NCBI RefSeq assembly: GCF_045679555.1
Contig: NC_092092.1
Location: 12,586,690-12,650,689, forward strand
DNA from: Salvelinus alpinus
Lineage: Eukaryota; Chordata; Actinopteri; Salmoniformes; Salmonidae
Direction of reading: 5' to 3'
DNA: 64,000 nt
In this document: piece after piece, positions 37,542-46,014 of the stretch
How the letters are laid out: each line of letters opens with the position of its first letter
How positions within the stretch are numbered: the first letter of the stretch is position 1
Translations under genes and position numbers: made by a program
Notes under the pieces: generated by a model
The model's input: only the letters and a program-made list of their open reading frames with translations
What the model was told of the DNA's origin: nothing
Database searches by the model: none

Positions 37542-40157
37542 CTATAGCAGGGGTGTTCAACTAATTCCATGTAGGACCTAGTTTCTGCTGGTTTTCGCTC
37601 CTCCCTTGTACTTGATGAATGAGTAAAGGTCACTAATTAGTAAGGAACTACCTTCACATGTTTGTCTAGGTCTTAACTGAAATGAAAATCCAAAAACCCA
37701 CAGACACTAGGCCCTGTGTGGAATGCGTTTGACACCCCTGATCTACAGCATCGACCCCTGGCAGTGTGACAGAACTCTCTTCCTCTGCAGGACATCTATA
37801 TGACCTTGTTGACGATCTCGTTCACCTCTCTGTCCTGGAAGGACACCAGCAACTGTCACCGCACCGCCTCCATGGTGTGCTGGACCCTGCTGCGACAGGT
37901 AGGCTGTTACCCTGCTGCGACAGGTAGGCTGTTACCCTGCTGCGACAGGTAGGCTGTTACCCGGCTGAGGCAGGTAGGCTGTTACCCGGCTGAGGCAGGT
38001 AGGCTGTTACCCGGCTGAGGCAGGTAGGCTGTTACCCGGCTGAGGCAGGTAGGCTGTTACCCGGCTGAGGCAGGTAGGCTGTTACCCGGCTGAGGCAGGT
38101 AGGCTGTTACCCGGCTGAGGCAGGTAGGCTGTTACCCGGCTGAGGCAGGTAGGCTGTTACCCGGCTGAGGCAGGTAGGCTGTTACCCGGCTGAGGCAGGT
38201 AGGCTGTTACCCGGCTGAGGCAGGTAGGCTGTTACCCGGCTGAGGCAGGTAGGCTGTTACCCGGCTGAGGCAGGTAGGCGGTTACCCGGCTGAGGCAGGT
38301 AGGCGGTTACCCGGCTGAGGCAGGTAGGCGGTTACCCGGCTGAGGCAGGTAGGCGGTTACCCGGCTGAGGCAGGTAGGCGGTTACCCGGCTGAGGCAGGT
38401 AGGCTGTTACCCGGCTGAGGCAGGTAGGCTGTTACCCGGCTGAGGCAGGTAGGCTGTTACCCGGCTGAGGCAGGTAGGCTGTTACCCGGCTGAGGCAGGT
38501 AGGCTGTTACCCGGCTGAGGCAGGTAGGCTGTTACCCGGCTGAGGCAGGTAGGCTGTTACCCGGCTGAGGCAGGTAGGCTGTTACCCGGCTGAGGCAGGT
38601 AGGCTGTTACCCGGCTGAGGCAGGTAGGCTGTTACCCGGCTGAGGCAGGTAGGCTGTTACCCGGCTGAGGCAGGTAGGCTGTTACCCGGCTGAGGCAGGT
38701 AGGCTGTTACCCGGCTGAGGCAGGTAGGCTGTTACCCGGCTGAGGCAGGTAGGCTGTTACCCGGCTGAGGCAGGTAGGCTGTTACCCGGCTGAGGCAGGT
38801 AGGCTGTTACCCGGCTGAGGCAGGTAGGCTGTTACCCGGCTGAGGCAGGTAGGCTGTTACCCGGCTGAGGCAGGTAGGCTGTTACCCGGCTGAGGCAGGT
38901 AGGCTGTTACCCGGCTGAGGCAGGTAGGCTGTTACCCGGCTGAGGCAGGTAGGCTGTTACCCGGCTGAGGCAGGTAGGCTGTTACCCGGCTGAGGCAGGT
39001 AGGCTGTTACCCGGCTGAGGCAGGTAGGCTGTTACCCGGCTGAGGCAGGTAGGCTGTTACCCGGCTGAGGCAGGTAGGCTGTTACCCGGCTGAGGCAGGT
39101 AGGCTGTTACCCGGCCGAGGCAGGTAGGCTGTTACCCGGCCGAGGCAGGTAGGCTGTTACCCGGCCGAGGCAGGTAGGCTGTTACCCGGCCGAGGCAGGT
39201 AGGCTGTTACCCGGCCGAGGCAGGTAGGCTGTTACCCGGCCGCGGCAGGTAGGCTGTTACCCGGCCGCGGCAGGTAGGCTGTTACCCGGCCGCGACATCC
39301 TCTCTCTCTCTGACTCTGTTCTTCTGTTTAGGTCGTAGGGGGGAACCTTCTGCCAGAGGCGGTCACATGGTTCTATGCCAGTGTTCTGAAGGGACTGCAG
39401 ATGCACGGACAGCACGAGGTCTGTAACTCAGCCCTCACACAACTGGCCCTGATTATATATGACAACCTGGTGAGTAACACACTCACTCGCTCACACTCCC
39501 TCCCTTCATCTTTCTTCTTCCTCCTAACTCTACCTTTCCTCCCTCTCTGGGTCAGCGGCCACGGTACATTGAGCTAAGGAGTGTGATGACTCAGATCCCC
39601 AGCATCAATCTGGAGGCTCTGGACCAGTATGACCAGCGGCTGCTGGAGCCCAGCTCCACCCAGAAGGTGGGAGAGAAGAAGAGGAAGGACCAGTTCAAGA
39701 AGCTCATTGCCGGCACCGTGGGGGTAATACCACCTCCCACAGCTAGATGGGGGTGTTCTTCCACTTGTATGTTTTTCTGCTGAGAAGACCTAGAATTATT
39801 TAATAACAAAATAATGTCCAAAATGCGTCCATTGTGACTGTTGAAATGGATATAATTTATATGATATAAGTTATACTTTGTTGGCGAGTGCTGGCAGTAT
39901 TTTTCATATAAGTTGAATTAAATAGGTCCTGTACACTCAGTTATAATAAGACAACCATTCTATCCAGACAGATTGTAACTGTATTTGATCTGTCCTCTCC
40001 ACAGAAAGCTCTGGGCCAGCAGTTTAAAAAGGAGGTACATATCAGAAATCTCCCATCTCTCTTTAAGAAGCCCAAGCTGGAGAAAAGGGACATTGTGGAG
40101 CCCAGTGAGACTGGATCTCTAGCAGCTCTCTTCTCCCCAACACAGAACGACATCTAG
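14390..40157 (+). CDS. xpo5: Exportin-5, complete gene in 33 coding exons
   Basis: Exportin-5 is a RanGTP-dependent karyopherin-beta that carries pre-miRNA hairpins and other short double-stranded RNA from nucleus to cytoplasm. Exons: 14390-14491, 15141-15262, 15573-15645, 15880-16017, 16225-16407, 16515-16541, 16726-16911, 19073-19149, 19244-19288, 19469-19553, 19671-19754, 20002-20127, 20371-20461, 20613-20741, 21303-21418, 21709-21864, 21950-21991, 22313-22402, 22592-22791, 23287-23383, 23568-23749, 31197-31297, 31564-31660, 32138-32274, 32569-32666, 32981-33027, 35206-35312, 36934-36993, 37354-37454, 37791-37898, 39332-39469, 39556-39723, 40005-40157. They join in frame to 1,221 residues (human 1,204). 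Recognisable blocks are REWPQHWPDM (exon 4), LTQNM (exon 5), the Xpo1-type helices, FDSDEDFN-like FDSDEDFNSFF (exon 13), ACSSIIKM (exon 18), SFCVYTILGVVKR (exon 21), an acidic loop (exon 27) and LPSLFKK near the C terminus. The ATG has G at -3 and +4. All introns are GT-AG except 24/25, which is AT-AC. Intron 21 (7.4 kb) is almost all transposons. Confidence 0.97.
15304..15475 (-). mobile_element. HpaI-type SINE in xpo5 intron 2
   Basis: Reverse-complement HpaI SINE. The tail motif is at the left (TTTAGCAGACACTCTTATCC); the tRNA-like head is at the right, with B box GGATTCGAACC near 15413 and CCCTTAACCGCTAGATTACC. Compare the forward copy at 112-286. Confidence 0.85.
16931..17225. repeat. 57-bp minisatellite, about 5 copies, in xpo5 intron 7
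   Basis: The unit runs from CACTCCCCTTACTGCAGACA to CCCCTTTTTGTCCAGA. Variation is GACCC/GCCCC and TTTTTG/TTTATG. 57 is a multiple of 3, which explains a long minus-strand ORF with 19-residue repeats; it is not a gene. Confidence 0.93.
17269..17478 (+). mobile_element. tRNA-derived SINE in xpo5 intron 7
   Basis: tRNA-like head with B box GGTTCAATTCC near 17329, a body with GGCGCACAATTGGCCCAGCG, and a tail GTAAATAAGAATTTGTTCTT..TAGTTAAATAAAG. The tail matches the 3' end of the LINE 110 bp downstream. Confidence 0.85.
17594..19047 (+). mobile_element. 5'-truncated LINE with reverse transcriptase remnant in xpo5 intron 7
   Basis: Begins inside the RT domain with FIDLAKAFDSVNH. The catalytic box reads YTDD in place of YADD near 17876. 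It continues through LVNASKTKCM and ends with a LINE C-terminal segment (SFQFSAANDWNELQKSLK) to a stop near 18692. Several frameshifts break it. The 3' UTR ends GTAAATGAGAATTTGTTCTC..GGTAAAATAAATGTG. Jockey/L2-type by RT motifs; inactive. Confidence 0.9.
19749..19823 (+). repeat. Tandem duplication of the exon-11 splice donor
   Basis: A unit of about 36 bp starting AGCCAGGTGAGTTACCAACT and ending AGTAAAGTACC occurs twice in direct tandem. The first copy spans the real exon-11 donor (CCAG|GTGAGT at 19754/19755); the second copy supplies an identical donor downstream. Confidence 0.9.
22846..23032 (-). mobile_element. tRNA-derived SINE in xpo5 intron 19
   Basis: Reverse-oriented. The tail complement TTATTTAACC..AAGAACAAATTCTTATTTAC is at the left, and the tRNA-like head with GGATTCGATC and CCACGCTCTAACCACTAGGC is at the right. 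Same tail type as 17269-17478. Confidence 0.8.
23840..24190. repeat. Unclassified interspersed repeat in xpo5 intron 21
   Basis: Contains GGAAAAACTCCCTAGAAACG and CAGGCTCTGAGGGGTGGCCA, which I recall as a very common fish interspersed repeat. No TIR, LTR or coding domain seen, so the class is left open. Confidence 0.5.
24240..25640 (+). mobile_element. Salmonid repeat family X, copy 1
   Basis: Aligns by eye along its length with 29515-30919 and, inverted, with 27160-29517. Shared blocks are CCAAATTCAAA, TTCGATAAAGTTCATATTTA, AACCGGAGAATTCCTTTGT, TGCCTGCCATATGAGTTCTG and an end TACTCAATACTGCC..GAAGTTAA. No coding domain is seen. A non-autonomous DNA element is likely but not proven. Confidence 0.75.
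25727..26800 (-). mobile_element. Sleeping Beauty-like Tc1 element, right end missing
   Basis: The left inverted repeat has the two direct repeats typical of salmonid Tc1 elements: GGAGGTTTACATACACCTTA near 25738 (outer) and GTCAGAAGTTTACATACACT near 25928 (inner). The transposase remnant is on the minus strand. The right inverted repeat and transposase start are absent at about 26795, so the copy is truncated. Confidence 0.9.
25951..26790 (-). pseudogene. Tc1 transposase remnant (Sleeping Beauty-like)
   Basis: Minus-strand pieces in different frames: 26790-26515 holds the second HTH region (KVSISTVKQVLYRHSLKGRS, RKKPQLQ); 26494-26237 crosses HNDH-like and GGGSIM-type residues with stops; 26259-25951 is an intact C-terminal segment with FQTDNDPKHTS (second catalytic Asp) and PLENLWAELKK (catalytic Glu) and ends normally. 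Frameshifts and a missing N terminus make it inactive. Confidence 0.88.
26820..27060. repeat. Unclassified fish interspersed repeat
   Basis: Contains GATTAATCGGCATCGGCTTT and ATAATCGGTATCGGCGTTGA followed by TCGGTTGACCTCTAAT, which I recall as a common terminal sequence of a fish repeat. No class can be assigned from the sequence alone. Confidence 0.5.
27160..29517 (-). mobile_element. Salmonid repeat family X, copy 2 (inverted), with a nested SINE
   Basis: Reverse orientation to copies 1 and 3. TTGGATAGAAAACACTCT near 27784 is the complement of the GAGTGTTTTCTATCC-type block in the other copies, and the element ends at GGCCAGACAGGTTAAC (29517). It is split by a SINE at 27272-27768. It abuts copy 3 head to head. 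Confidence 0.75.
27272..27768 (-). mobile_element. Long tRNA-derived SINE with target-site duplication
   Basis: GC-rich element in a very AT-rich surround. On the minus strand it starts GGCCTCCCGGGTGGCGCAGT, has B box GGTTCGCGCCC near 27690, and ends in an A/T-rich tail. It is flanked by GCATATTATTATTATTATT on the left and GCATATTATTATTACTATT on the right, a near-perfect target duplication. ORFs across it (up to 144 codons) are GC-driven artefacts. Confidence 0.88.
29515..30919 (+). mobile_element. Salmonid repeat family X, copy 3
   Basis: Starts TTAACTTTTTTGGGCTGCAA and ends ACTCAATACTGCCCC..AGAAGTTAAC. Aligned blocks with copy 1 include ATGATCTACATCAGATGACA, GAGTTCTGTTATACTCACAG and the CACTTCCTG block. 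No coding content seen. Confidence 0.75.
30920..31196. other. End of xpo5 intron 21, nothing recognised
   Basis: Unique-looking sequence leading to the exon-22 acceptor (TTGTAG at 31191-31196). No repeat recognised. Confidence 0.4.
32275..32568 (+). other. U12-type AT-AC intron of xpo5
   Basis: Exon 24 ends ATGCTCC and the intron begins ATATCCTTC, matching the U12 AT-AC donor consensus. The intron ends GTGTGTAC with AC at 32567-32568, and CTCCTTAAT at 32542-32550, about 19 nt upstream, matches the U12 branch-point consensus (TTCCTTAAC). Using these sites gives RPMLRVFLKQLVL, matching human exportin-5 RPMLRVFVKPLVL; no GT-AG choice restores this frame. Confidence 0.9.
33185..33229. mobile_element. 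Orphan Sleeping Beauty-type terminal repeat
   Basis: AAGTGTATGTAAACTTCCGA followed by CTTCAACTATA is the outer end of a salmonid Tc1 inverted repeat. No element body adjoins it; a LINE begins immediately to the right. Confidence 0.7.
33230..35120. mobile_element. LINE with inverted 5' half (twin-priming structure) in xpo5 intron 26
   Basis: 33230-34435 is LINE 5' sequence in minus orientation. A 180-codon ORF at 34278-33736 encodes an AP-endonuclease-type start: LANVQSLENKIDELRGRL, ILCFTESWLND, GYTMYRQDR, GKTRGGGL. From about 34445 to 35120 the LINE's 3' part runs in plus orientation (CTGCACCGTTGAGAGCATCT, then the GTAAGTAAGCATTTCACTTC tail). Both halves match the LINE at 2690-5458. The segment between the breakpoints (about 4055-4435 of that copy) is lost. 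Inactive. Confidence 0.82.
35486..36891. repeat. 25-bp G-rich minisatellite, about 57 units, in xpo5 intron 27
   Basis: The unit is TTGGGGTATGTGGGGTGGAT followed by TAGGG. A block of units (about 36375-36695) has GGATCAGGG in place of GGATTAGGG, and three 20-bp deleted units lie near 36715-36775. The array stops about 40 bp before the exon-28 acceptor. Long three-frame ORFs are artefacts. Confidence 0.98.
36999..37268. repeat. 18-bp minisatellite directly after the exon-28 donor
   Basis: The unit TTCCCTGATCCCTACTTG is repeated about 15 times. Later units carry TTCCCTATTCCCTACTTG. The first unit starts 5 nt after the GT of the exon-28 donor (GATG|GTAAGTG). 18 is a multiple of 3, giving an artefactual long frame that joins exon 28 to exon 29. 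Confidence 0.96.
37463..37540. repeat. (CA)n microsatellite, xpo5 intron 29
   Basis: About 78 bp of CA dinucleotide beginning 8 bp after the exon-29 donor. Confidence 0.97.
37548..37740. mobile_element. hAT-like MITE with 8-bp target duplication
   Basis: Ends CAGGGGTGTTCAAC and GTTTGACACCCCTG are inverted repeats of the hAT type (CAGGGGTGTCAAA). It is flanked by ATCTATAG (37540-37547) and ATCTACAG (37741-37748), an 8-bp duplication with one mismatch. 193 bp, non-coding. Confidence 0.88.
37884..39297. repeat. 25-bp minisatellite built from the exon-30 splice donor, 56 donor copies
   Basis: The unit GTAGGCTGTTACCCGGCTGA followed by GGCAG starts inside exon 30. The first copies read CTGCTGCGACAG|GTAGGC, identical to the real junction (37898/37899). 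CAG|GTAGGC then recurs every 25 bp to 39274, 56 times. Variants are ordered: three GCGACAG units, then GAGGCAG, a run with GTAGGCGG near 38275-38390, then CCGAGGCAG and CCGCGGCAG at the end. Confidence 0.97.
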
Positions 40158-41850
40158 GAGAACATAACAGCACAGAGAGGCTCTCAGACTGGACTAATAC
40201 ACACACACACTTTCTACCCTCCCCAGTGGAATTTTACTGCTGAAGGATTGTCTCATCAAGGGTACGACGTCTCTATCCTATTGGTCAACAGTAGGATGAA
40301 TGGACTCTACAAACTGTGGACAAAGAGAATCAGAATATTCTGTCATGGACTGAACTCTGCTAACTGGTCATACATATGTATCCAAATAATGTGTCTGTCT
40401 GCCTTGATCAGGAATATGGAACAATATGTATGAAGATGATGATGGTTATTGTCCTTCAAGAGGACATGACTGTTGCCATAAACCCTGCAGGTTGTAAATG
40501 GTAACAACACATTGCATTTATACAGCTCATATCCTCACTAGCACATCACATTTAACTTACATTGTGTTTTGGTATCTCCTCTAACATGGACCATCCACCT
40601 GGCTGCTAAACATAGAGATAGATAGAGGACTCATCTTTATATCTGTGTCATTATAGCGTCTGACAGCATGGGCAGCACCATTGAGGCTACAACCCATAGT
40701 CAAGCAGTCAACTGGGTGGGGATTCCTATTTTAAAATGGTGGATGATGGCAATGCCCATGCTAAAATGGGTTATACCCATGATGAGTCCTCTATCTATCT
40801 CTATGGTGCTAAATGACAGCAGCCATTTTGTGCCAGAAGAACCTGAATGGAATCCAGTGAGGTTCTGAGGTGGGAGACTTCAGAGTAGTCTGCTGTATAA
40901 GGAGAACTGTCATCAAGCCAAGGTTTTGTACAGGATCATTCCTCTGTTGATGGGTGAGGTTGTCAAGTAGAACCATCATTGGTGACTTTATGTTTTGCGC
41001 TGGTGTTTCTCCCAGCTATGAACGAATGAGAAACCAGCACTACATTCCTCTTAGGTTAAAGGGATAGTTTGCGGCATCACGTTTTTGTCAGGCGTTATTG
41101 TTTGTAAAAACTGACTAGTGGATAGCTCATATTTTATTGGTCTGTTTTGTAGGCAACATTGGATACATTTGGAAAAGATCTACAGGAAAGGAAAGGGGGG
41201 ATACCTAGTCAGTTGTACATCTGAATGCATTCAACCGAAATGTGTCTTCCACATTTAACCCTCTGAATCAGACCTCAATCCCAGATGAATGAGAAGAGAA
41301 ACTAGGCACAAACTACTGTAACTCAAGTTTATATGGTGTCTGTCAGTTTCCCATTCAGTTGGTATTGAGGCCTACAGAATGATTTACACTAAAGACGCCA
41401 TAATATGGACTCCTCTGTAATATAGACTCCTCTATAATATGGACTCCTCTGTAATATAGACTCCTCTGTAATATAGACTCCTCTATAATATAGACGACTC
41501 TGTTACATCAGTGATCAGTTCTGACAAACATTGATTGTTGTTGTGAACTACCCCTATAAATCTCCTCACCCTGTCAATTATTGTTTTGTTCACACGTGTC
41601 CTTTTTTCCTACTCAACACTAAGGACACAATGATCTGTACTTGTACAGGGGACAGAATATAAAACATTTTAGTGCTGTTTACTTTTTTCTGTTTTTAAAT
41701 AAAATAGACTTTAAAGTCATTTTAAATGTTTGATGTTATCAATTTCTATGTTATGCCATGGTCTACAAATATAAATATAGTTTTGCAGCTTGTAAAGCTG
41801 TGCTGTACTGGTCAATAATAATGGTTTACAGAGAGAATAAAACATACAGG
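40158..41850 (+). other. xpo5 3' UTR with candidate polyadenylation signals
   Basis: No coding. AATAAA occurs at 41698-41703 and at 41836-41841. A 15-16-bp tandem repeat (ATATAGACTCCTCT) lies at about 41402-41505. An inverted repeat with perfect 25-bp arms is at 40611-40635 and 40781-40805. The exact end of the transcript cannot be set without RNA data. Confidence 0.6.
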
Positions 41851-42186
41851 ACAAAAGTGTTCAGTGTGTAAATCCACTGTCATTGGCCCTGTTTGAATAC
41901 ATGGGTGCATGTTAACTATTCAAACAGGACCAGAGACTATTGAAACTCCTCCCCCGAGTCACATGATGACTAAAGTTCACCTCAGTGCGGTAACTTTAAT
42001 ATCTCTCCAGGACTCATGTCTGTCTGACACACAACACATCACTGGGATTTAATTTAGATTGTTCTGAACCATCAGGCTGTTAAACCAACCAATACAAGGT
42101 AATATCATCAAAACTGTGAACTTTATGTGCAGCTTTACTTGTTTTGAATGAAGTGACTCTTTAAGAGAGGAAGTTGTTAAAAGTGT

Positions 42187-42203
42187 AAGTGAAAGTAACT
42201 TTC
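42187..42203 (+). promoter_or_regulatory. IRF/PRDI-like site upstream of the TRIM start
   Basis: AAGTGAAAGT (42187-42196) resembles the PRDI/IRF element, and GAAAGTAACTTTC (42191-42203) is a palindrome apart from its central base, with facing GAAA half sites. It lies 39-55 bp before the ATG. Many fish TRIM genes are interferon induced, so this is a reasonable candidate; function is inference. Confidence 0.45.
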
Positions 42204-42241
42204 AGATCTCAATCCAGAACGGGGTGACACAGCGTGAGAAA

Positions 42242-44949
42242 ATGGCTTCTAGTTCGTCTCTCCCAGAGGAGGATTTCTCCTGTTCGGTGTGCCTTGACAT
42301 CTTCAAGGATCCTGTCATCTTGTCATGCAGTCACAGCTTCTGCCAAGCCTGTCTAAAGGAATGCTGGAAAGACAAGGAATCTCGGGAATGTCCAGTTTGC
42401 AGGAGAAAATCCTCAATGGAGAATCCCCTTACAAACCTGTCTCTAAAGAACCTGTGTGAGGCCTTACGGGAAAGGAGACAGGCAGATCCAACCACAGGGT
42501 CCAAGGTGATCTGCAGTCAACACAGTGAGAAACTCTGTCTGTTCTGTCTGGAGGATAAAGAGCCCATCTGTTTGGTGTGTCAGGTCTCAAGGAAACATAA
42601 AGATCATGACTGTATCCCTGTAGATGAGGCTGTACAGGATCACAAGGTAGGAGAACGATTCTGATAGAAAATATGTGATACATCAATACTCAAACTATGG
42701 AACATGAAGTTATCAATGTTTTATTAATGAGTCAGACTCATTTAGATAATAAATAGATGTTCTACACTTTGTGTTGACTGAATAATTGTGGAATTCAGTT
42801 TGTGATGAATTCCAAATCACTGTTTTGTATGAAATCTCAGATAATAAGTGAAAACCTACAGAAAGACCCTGGAACTTAAAGCAAATGTCTCTGCAGTGAT
42901 AGAGAAGTAGTGTACAGTTACAGGTTTACTTTTATTGTCAGGAATGAAAGATGAATATTTCCCTGGAGGCAGAACTGAGTGATTTCCACTAGATGAGCCA
43001 GCTGCAACGGCAAAATTGGCAATGTTTTAAAAAACAATTAAAAATAACATTTGCTTTTTGGTCTTAGTTTGAGGTTAAGGTCAGGCATTATAGTTAGCAG
43101 TGTGGTTAAGGTTAGGGTTAGGTTTAAAATAAAATGTTATGACGTTGTGGCTGTGCCAGCTAGAGACCACTGCATATCTGCCTCCAGAACAAGATTCATG
43201 ACAAAAAAAAACGTTAAGTTGCTATACAGACATGCTCTCTCCTATAAAGTGAGTCCAGAGGTTGTCTCCTCAGTGAGGTTCTGTCTCATTCCAGGAGGAA
43301 CTCCAGACTGACCTGAAGCCCTTACAGGAGAAGCTGAAGGTCTTTAATAAAGTTAAACAAACCTGTGATCAAACAGCAGTGCACATTAAGGTTAGTATAA
43401 ATTATGCAAAGTTACAATAGTACAGCATGTATTGTTTAAGTTGTACCCTACATGTTGGATTTTATTATGATAATAATTGTAGAATGATGTATTGTTCTCA
43501 CTGTCTCCAGAGCCAGACCCAGCACACAGAGAAGCAGATTAAGGAGGAGTTTGAGAAACTTCACCAGTTTCTACGAGAGGAAGAGGAGGCCAGGATAGCT
43601 GATCTGAAAGAGGAAGAGAAGCAGAAGAGTCAGAAGATGAAGGAGAAGATAGAGCAGATGAACAGAGAGATATCATCACTTTCAGACACAATCAGAGACA
43701 TAGAGAGGGAGCTGAAAGATGAAGACATCTCATTCCTGCAGGTAAGAACTGCTCTCTCAGACATACATTATAAATTAACTCAAAGATGTATAGATGAATC
43801 AATGATATTGATGTCTATATACTCTACTTTCCAGAACTTCAAGACCATGAAGGAAAGGTAAGTGATCTGCTTCTCGTCTCTCTCTTCTCTGTGGGTGTGA
43901 ACCCAACCTCACAGAAGTTCTGACTCCTGAATGTTATTCCAGAGCCCAGTGCACAATGTCAGATCCACAGCTGGTGTCAGGGGGGCTGATAGACGTGGCC
44001 AAACACCTGGGCAACCTGATGTTCAGAGTCTGGGAGAAGATGCAGGGGATCATCAAACACAGTGAGTACTGTATAGGAGAGCACATGATGGAGAACAATG
44101 TAAGATATAGATTTTAATTAAGTAGGCTATTTTAAGTAGCCCCCCCCCCCCCACCTCTTTAAGGAATACCTAGGATAGGAGAAAGTAATCCTTCTAACCC
44201 CCCCCCCCCCCCTAAAAGAGTTAGATGCACTATTGTAAAGTGGTTGTTCCACTGGATATCATAAGGTGAATGCACCAATTTGTAAGTCGCTCTGGATGAG
44301 AGCGTCTGCTAAATGACTTAAATGTAAATGTAGTGTTCTTAGTGTATATGAAAATACAATACATGGTATAATGTGTGGAATATCTCTTTGTTCTGAAGCT
44401 CCTGTGATTCTGGACCCCAACACTGCTTTCCCCAAGCTCTCTCTGTCTGATGATCTGACCAGTGTGAGTAAAACTGGCCCAAAGCAGCAGCTCCCTGACA
44501 ACCCAGAGAGATTCATGAAGTATCCAAGTGTTCTGGGCTGTAAGGGGTTCAGCTCAGGTAAACACAGCTGGGAGGTGGAGGTGGGGGACCATCCTCACTG
44601 GAACCTGGGCGTGGCTAAAGAGTCAACTGACAGGAAAGGGGAGCGGCATGCATCACCAGAGTATGGAATCTGGGCGATACTGCAGAGGAGTGGTAAGTAT
44701 ACTAATGGAATGGGAAAGACCCTCCTCCTGAAGAAGATACCCCAGAGGATCAGAGTGCAGCTGGACTACGACCAGGGGGAGGTGTCCTTCTACGACTCCA
44801 AAGACATGACACTCATCTACACTCATAAAGACACATTCACTGAGACTCTCTACCCATACTTCACTATTGGACCAGCTGGTGATGCAAAAGGCACTGGTGT
44901 ACAGATCTGCCAATCAGAGGTGTCTCTGACAGTGATGTCATCCCAATGA
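42242..44949 (+). CDS. TRIM-family E3 ubiquitin ligase (RING, B-box, coiled coil, PRY-SPRY)
   Basis: Six exons join in frame: 42242-42646, 43295-43390, 43511-43741, 43835-43857, 43943-44061, 44399-44949, giving 474 residues. Exon 1 encodes a RING finger ([22 protein letters not shown]; about residues 14-60) and a B-box ([25 protein letters not shown]; about 85-130). Exons 2-3 are Glu/Lys-rich coiled coil. The short exon 4 and exon 5 match the usual fish TRIM layout. Exon 6 is PRY-SPRY ([56 protein letters not shown]). RING TRIMs transfer ubiquitin; PRY-SPRY binds the target. The ATG at 42242 is chosen over an in-frame GTG at 42224. Close fish relatives are annotated TRIM35- or nuclear-factor-7-like; the exact orthologue is not decided. 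No breaks seen. Confidence 0.93.
44160..44338 (+). mobile_element. SINE in TRIM intron 5
   Basis: Same family as 3151-3335: CCTAGGATAGG, AGAGTTAGATGCACTATTGT, CACTGGATATCATAAGGTGA, tail GTCGCTCTGGATGAGAGCGT. It ends about 60 bp before the last exon. Confidence 0.8.
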
Positions 44950-45436
44950 GGTTGTGTGTGTGTGGATGTGTGTGTTTGTCTGTGTGTTTCTACGTGTGTG
45001 TGTGTGTGACAAAGTAACATGAGTCAACTATACTCATACTTTTTCTTCTAAATGTTCCTCATCAGCAACTTGCAGTCTTTTCCCACAAATTCTCTGTCCC
45101 TCCCCGAGGCTCACCATCTAGTCAGTGATGAACTAATATGGACAGGGCAGTAACTACATATAAGGACACCTACAGTAGGTCCGGACATTTGTTATTTTTT
45201 CCACAAAAACAAACTCAGTCGTGTCTCAACTTACTGTTGAGAGAATTGTAGAATACAAAATGTGACATTTAGAAACTTAGTTGTAAATCAGCAGTTTTCT
45301 TCTTATGTCACTTACTGACTTTCACTCAATCAGCCCATGTCAGTTAAACATGTTTTGATTGGTAAATTAGTCTAGTTAATCTAGTCAGCTATCTAAACTT
45401 GTTGACATCATGAACAAATTACTGACTGGGAACGCA

Positions 45437-45778
45437 GGGCACGTGCCCAGAGGCTCTGACCTCCAGGGGCCCTGACCTCCAGGGGCCCTAACCTCCAGGG
45501 GTCCTGACCTCCAGGGGCTCTGACCTCCAGGGGCTCTGACCTCCAGGGACTCTGACCTCCAGGGGCCCTGACCTCCAGGGGCTCTGACCTCCAGGGGCTC
45601 TGACCTCCAGGGGCCCTGACCTCCAGGGACTCTGACCTCCAGGGGCTCTGACCTCCAGAGGCTCTGACCTCCAGGGGTCCTGACCTCCAGGGACTCTGAC
45701 CTCCAGGGGCTCTGACCTCCAGAGGCTCTGACCTCCAGGGGCCTTGACCTCCAGGGGCTCTGACCTCCAGGGGCCCCA
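45437..45778. repeat. 16-bp minisatellite, about 21 copies
   Basis: The unit CTCTGACCTCCAGGGG has variants CCCTGACC, TCCTGACC and CCAGAGG. The minus-strand ORF is an artefact. Confidence 0.95.
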
Positions 45779-46014
45779 ATTGATTTTGTTGTGTAGAGTT
45801 GCAGGAAATTGTCTGTAAAACTACAAAATAATTGTTACGTAAAGCAAACTCATATGTTTACTTTTTGTTAATAAAATTATTTTTCTGCTAACAGATCCCT
45901 CTGCACTTATTATATTTTTTATCCTGAGTTAATGTGCAGCGGCTAATTGTGTTTGTCAATAAATTCTAAATGTAATACATCTTAATTAGTTTAATCTCTT
46001 CCTTGTTCTTATCA

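Noticed and set aside
36828-37547. 239-codon plus-strand ORF
   Set aside because: It runs from minisatellite through true exon 28, the 18-bp array and exon 29. Only the exons are real coding sequence.
35486-39297. CRISPR array
   Set aside because: Units are contiguous tandem repeats without unique spacers, in a vertebrate gene.
42224-42241. Upstream GTG start for the TRIM protein
   Set aside because: A normal ATG follows at 42242 and gives the family-typical MASSSS-type N terminus; GTG starts are rare in vertebrates.
45408-45779. 123-codon minus-strand ORF
   Set aside because: 16-bp minisatellite artefact (Pro/Leu/Glu/Val repeats).
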